Of a DNA stretch of 6,831 nucleotides, positions 5,495 to 6,831 are shown in pieces. Each line of letters begins with the position of its first letter. The first letter of the stretch is position 1. Below the pieces are notes generated by a model. That model was not told the DNA's origin and made no database searches. It saw only the letters and a program-made list of their open reading frames with translations. Origin of the DNA: JBFKAV01 sp041621405 (GTDB lineage: Bacteria; Pseudomonadota; Alphaproteobacteria; Rhodobacterales; Rhodobacteraceae); assembly GCA_041621405.1 (NCBI GenBank), contig JBFKAV010000172.1, forward strand, positions 1-6,831, read 5' to 3'. The position numbers and the translations under genes are program-made.

Positions 5495-5506
5495 CACAAT
5501 ATTGTG
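5495..5506. repeat. 12-bp perfect palindrome just after the YHS gene
   Basis: CACAATATTGTG is a perfect inverted repeat, markedly AT-rich for this genome, one base after the YHS stop codon. It has operator-like symmetry and lies upstream of the second inverted repeat and the structured RNA element. No specific regulator is recognised. Confidence 0.4.
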
Positions 5507-5527
5507 TCGGCCCTACATTCGCCCTTT

Positions 5528-5547
5528 TGTGATACCCATATGTCACA
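5528..5547. promoter_or_regulatory. TGTGA-N10-TCACA inverted repeat
   Basis: TGTGA (5528-5532) and TCACA (5543-5547) are exact inverted repeats. The interior contains CATATG (5537-5542). The arms match those of CRP-type sites, but the spacer is 10 nt rather than the canonical 6, so a standard CRP site is unlikely. CATATG is also a possible -10 region that would start transcription close to 5550, at the foot of the pseudoknot; no good -35 is seen. Confidence 0.35.
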
Positions 5548-5550
5548 TCG

Positions 5551-5634
5551 GAAGCGGGGATACGGAACTTCCCCGCTTCGCTTCACTGTCCCTCGTTCCG
5601 TGACTGGGCGCCCGGGCTACCCGGGCGCCTTTTT
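5551..5634 (+). ncRNA. Candidate structured RNA: H-type pseudoknot followed by a terminator
   Basis: Stem 1 pairs GAAGCGGGGA (5551-5560) with TCCCCGCTTC (5570-5579), a perfect 10 bp. Its 9-nt loop holds ACGGAAC (5562-5568), perfectly complementary to GTTCCGT (5595-5601). The linkers are 1 nt (5561), 1 nt (5569) and 15 nt (5580-5594), which suits an H-type pseudoknot with a 7-bp stem 2 stacked on stem 1. Five bases later a strong terminator begins. The whole element, about 85 nt with its own end, could be a small RNA, a 5' leader/attenuator of the CoA-binding protein gene 30 nt downstream, or a structured 3' end of the YHS mRNA. No known riboswitch class was recognised. Pairing is read by eye. 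Confidence 0.5.
5607..5634 (+). terminator. Strong rho-independent terminator
   Basis: GGCGCCCGGG (5607-5616) and CCCGGGCGCC (5620-5629) form a perfect 10-bp GC stem with a CTA loop, followed directly by TTTTT (5630-5634). This is a textbook intrinsic terminator on the plus strand. It ends either the YHS transcript or the candidate structured RNA, and isolates the CoA-binding protein gene. Confidence 0.93.
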
Positions 5635-5648
5635 CCTGTCCGCGGTTC

Positions 5649-5657
5649 TGCTAGGGT
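5649..5657 (+). promoter_or_regulatory. Possible extended -10 element for the CoA-binding protein gene
   Basis: TGC-TAGGGT resembles an extended -10 (TGN-TAnnnT). Its predicted start would be at about 5664-5665, on or next to the ATG, giving a leaderless or nearly leaderless message. The same AGGG could instead be a Shine-Dalgarno 8 nt before the ATG. The -35 region would fall in the terminator T-tract and is poor. Confidence 0.25.
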
Positions 5658-5664
5658 CGCGCCG

Positions 5665-6141
5665 ATGCCGGCCTATTCCGACGACCATCTGAAGGCTATC
5701 CTGACCCGCACCAAGGTGATCGCCGTGGTGGGGGTCTCGGCCAATCCGGTGCGGCCGAGCTACTACGTGGTGCGCTACCTTGGACTGAAGGGCTTCAGGG
5801 TGATTCCGGTCAATCCCGGCCTCGCCGGGAAAATGCTCTTCGGTGAGCGCATCTACGGGACGCTGGCGGATATTCCCGCCGAGATCCCGGTCGACATGGT
5901 CGACATCTTCCGCCGCTCGGAGGCGGCGCCGGCGATTGTCGCGGAGGCGCTCGAGCACCTGCCGGCGCTGAGGACGGTCTGGATGCAGATCGGCGTGGAG
6001 AATGCCGAGGCCGCCGCGATGGCCGAGGCCCGCGGCATCGACGTGATCCAGAACCACTGCCCGAAGATCGAGTACCAGCGGCTCTTCGGCGAGCTCCGGA
6101 TGGGCGGCTTCGCCACGGGCATCATCTCGTCGAAGCTCTGA
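5665..6141 (+). CDS. CoA-binding domain protein, YccU family
   Basis: 158 aa, close to the ~140 aa typical of stand-alone CoA-binding (succinyl-CoA ligase alpha N-domain-like) Rossmann proteins. Features in order: strand VIAVVGVSANPVRPSYYV (18-35) with the GVSANP nucleotide loop (23-28), FRVIPVNP (44-51), IYGTLADIP (63-71), VDMVDIFRR (76-84), the conserved VWMQIGVEN (105-113), and the signature IQNHCPKIEY (128-137) with Cys132. Cytoplasmic; the family is thought to bind CoA or acyl-CoA and is often annotated as a YccU-like hypothetical. No ligase domain is attached. It begins 30 nt after a strong terminator, so it needs its own promoter or read-through, and runs convergently into hisE with a 58-bp gap. 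Confidence 0.92.
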   Translation: MPAYSDDHLKAILTRTKVIAVVGVSANPVRPSYYVVRYLGLKGFRVIPVNPGLAGKMLFGERIYGTLADIPAEIPVDMVDIFRRSEAAPAIVAEALEHLPALRTVWMQIGVENAEAAAMAEARGIDVIQNHCPKIEYQRLFGELRMGGFATGIISSKL

Positions 6142-6199
6142 TGGGGCCTGCTCCGAATCGGTGACGGCACGGGCCGCGGCCATCGCGGCGCCCTTCGGT

Positions 6200-6514
6200 T
6201 CAGGGGCGGCGCGCGGCCTTCTCGGCGATTCCCGAGGTGCCTTCGCGGCGCGCGAGCTCGGCCTCGATCTCCTCGAACGTAACGCCGCGGGCGGCGCACA
6301 TCACGAGGAGGTGGTAGAGCACGTCGGCCGCCTCGCCCACGAGCCGCCCCCGGTCGCCCCTCACCGCCTCGACGATCGCCTCGATCGCCTCCTCGCCGAA
6401 CTTCTCGGCCGCCGTCTCGGGGCCCTGGGCGAGGAGCTTGGCGGTCCACGAGCTCTCCGGGTCGGCGCCGCGGCGCTCCGCGATGGTGGCGGCGAGGCGC
6501 TCGAGCGGGGTCAT
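6200..6514 (-). CDS. hisE: Phosphoribosyl-ATP pyrophosphatase HisE
   Basis: 104 aa, the usual length for stand-alone HisE, which hydrolyses phosphoribosyl-ATP to phosphoribosyl-AMP and pyrophosphate, the second step of histidine synthesis. The MazG-like all-alpha fold is evident: LERLAATIAERR (4-15), SWTAKLLAQGPETAAEKFGE (22-41) with metal-binding glutamates, EEAIEAIVEAV (41-51) and GEAADVLYHLLVMCAARGV (60-78) with the conserved acidic pair. It is not fused to HisI, unlike in enterobacteria. The ATG overlaps the hisF stop as ATGA, so the two are translationally coupled, and hisE appears to be the last gene of this his segment because the next gene is convergent. The product is cytoplasmic. 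Confidence 0.95.
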   Translation of the reverse strand: MTPLERLAATIAERRGADPESSWTAKLLAQGPETAAEKFGEEAIEAIVEAVRGDRGRLVGEAADVLYHLLVMCAARGVTFEEIEAELARREGTSGIAEKAARRP

Positions 6515-6831
6515 GCCAGCCTCACCGGGATGCCGGCATCGGCCAAGTGCTCCTTGGCCTCGCGGATCGTGAAGGAGCCGAAGTGGAAGATCGACGCTGC
6601 GAGCACCGCCGAGGCGTGGCCTTCGGTCACGCCCTCGACGAGGTGGTCGAGGGTACCCGCGCCGCCCGACGCGATCACCGGGATCGGCACCGCGTCGGCG
6701 ATGGCGCGGGTCAGCGGGATGTTGAAGCCCTCCTTGGTGCCGTCGCGGTCCATCGAGGTGAGCAGGATCTCGCCCGCGCCCTTCGCCGCCACTGTCTTCG
6801 CGAACGCCACGGCGTCGATCCCGGTCGGCCG
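6511..6831 (-). CDS. hisF: Imidazole glycerol phosphate synthase cyclase subunit HisF (C-terminal part)
   Basis: The visible C-terminal 106 residues, out of about 253 in the family, are open to the window edge, where the frame reads RPTGIDAVAFAK. HisF is the (beta-alpha)8-barrel cyclase that, with the glutaminase HisH, makes imidazole glycerol phosphate and AICAR. Diagnostic segments are GAGEILLTSMDRDGT, which contains the catalytic Asp equivalent to Asp130 of the Thermotoga enzyme, and the phosphate-binding strands PIPVIASGGAG and AVLAASIFHFG. The other catalytic Asp lies in the missing N-terminal half. It is followed by hisE with an ATGA overlap; hisA and hisH would be expected upstream beyond base 6831, as is common in alphaproteobacteria. 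Confidence 0.95.
   Translation of the reverse strand, partial: RPTGIDAVAFAKTVAAKGAGEILLTSMDRDGTKEGFNIPLTRAIADAVPIPVIASGGAGTLDHLVEGVTEGHASAVLAASIFHFGSFTIREAKEHLADAGIPVRLA

Noticed and set aside
6142..6199. GC-rich imperfect hairpin between the convergent CoA-binding gene and hisE as a bidirectional terminator
   Set aside because: Pairing requires a bulge and there is no T-run on either strand.
1..6831. CRISPR array, insertion sequence, toxin-antitoxin or phage-defence genes
   Set aside because: No spaced direct repeats, transposase, integrase or recognisable defence or toxin motifs were found on either strand.

Overview
The window is a GC-rich stretch of bacterial chromosome. It has nine complete protein genes, two genes cut by the window edges, and one tRNA gene. 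The gene set (RlmB beside tRNA-Tyr, a YccU-type CoA-binding protein, hisF-hisE, twin-arginine-exported YHS and phosphatase-like proteins) and the codon bias point to an alphaproteobacterium, probably of the Rhodobacterales type. That placement is inferred from gene character and style, not from a marker comparison.

Left part (1-3155, all minus strand). A tightly spaced row reads right to left: a phytanoyl-CoA dioxygenase-family Fe(II)/2-oxoglutarate oxygenase (2274-3155), a short-chain dehydrogenase/reductase (1341-2189), a twin-arginine-exported alkaline-phosphatase/sulfatase-fold protein without the usual catalytic signature (107-1255), and the first 36 codons of a probable membrane protein (1-110) joined to it by a GTGA overlap. 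The row looks like a small accessory metabolic cassette: hydroxylation, then oxidation or reduction, plus an exported hydrolase-like protein. Its substrate cannot be read from the sequence.

Middle (3289-4939). A class II tRNA-Tyr(GUA) with an encoded CCA lies on the minus strand behind a near-consensus sigma70 promoter. A VOC/glyoxalase-like gene on the minus strand and rlmB on the plus strand diverge from an 87-bp intergenic region. rlmB (23S rRNA 2'-O-methyltransferase) is translationally coupled, by a GTGA overlap, to a small zinc-ribbon protein.

Right part (5041-6831). A twin-arginine-exported YHS-domain protein is followed by a 171-bp intergenic region. This holds two short inverted repeats, a candidate H-type RNA pseudoknot (10-bp stem 1, 7-bp stem 2) and, immediately after it, a strong rho-independent terminator. 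Next comes a YccU-like CoA-binding protein, convergent with the minus-strand histidine genes hisF (partial) and hisE, which overlap by ATGA.

Most of the window is ordinary. The best candidate for something undescribed is the pseudoknot-plus-terminator element at 5551-5634. It could be a small RNA, a leader attenuator, or an elaborate 3' end. The other items of interest are the non-canonical exported phosphatase-fold protein and its oxygenase/dehydrogenase partners next to a tRNA 3' end.
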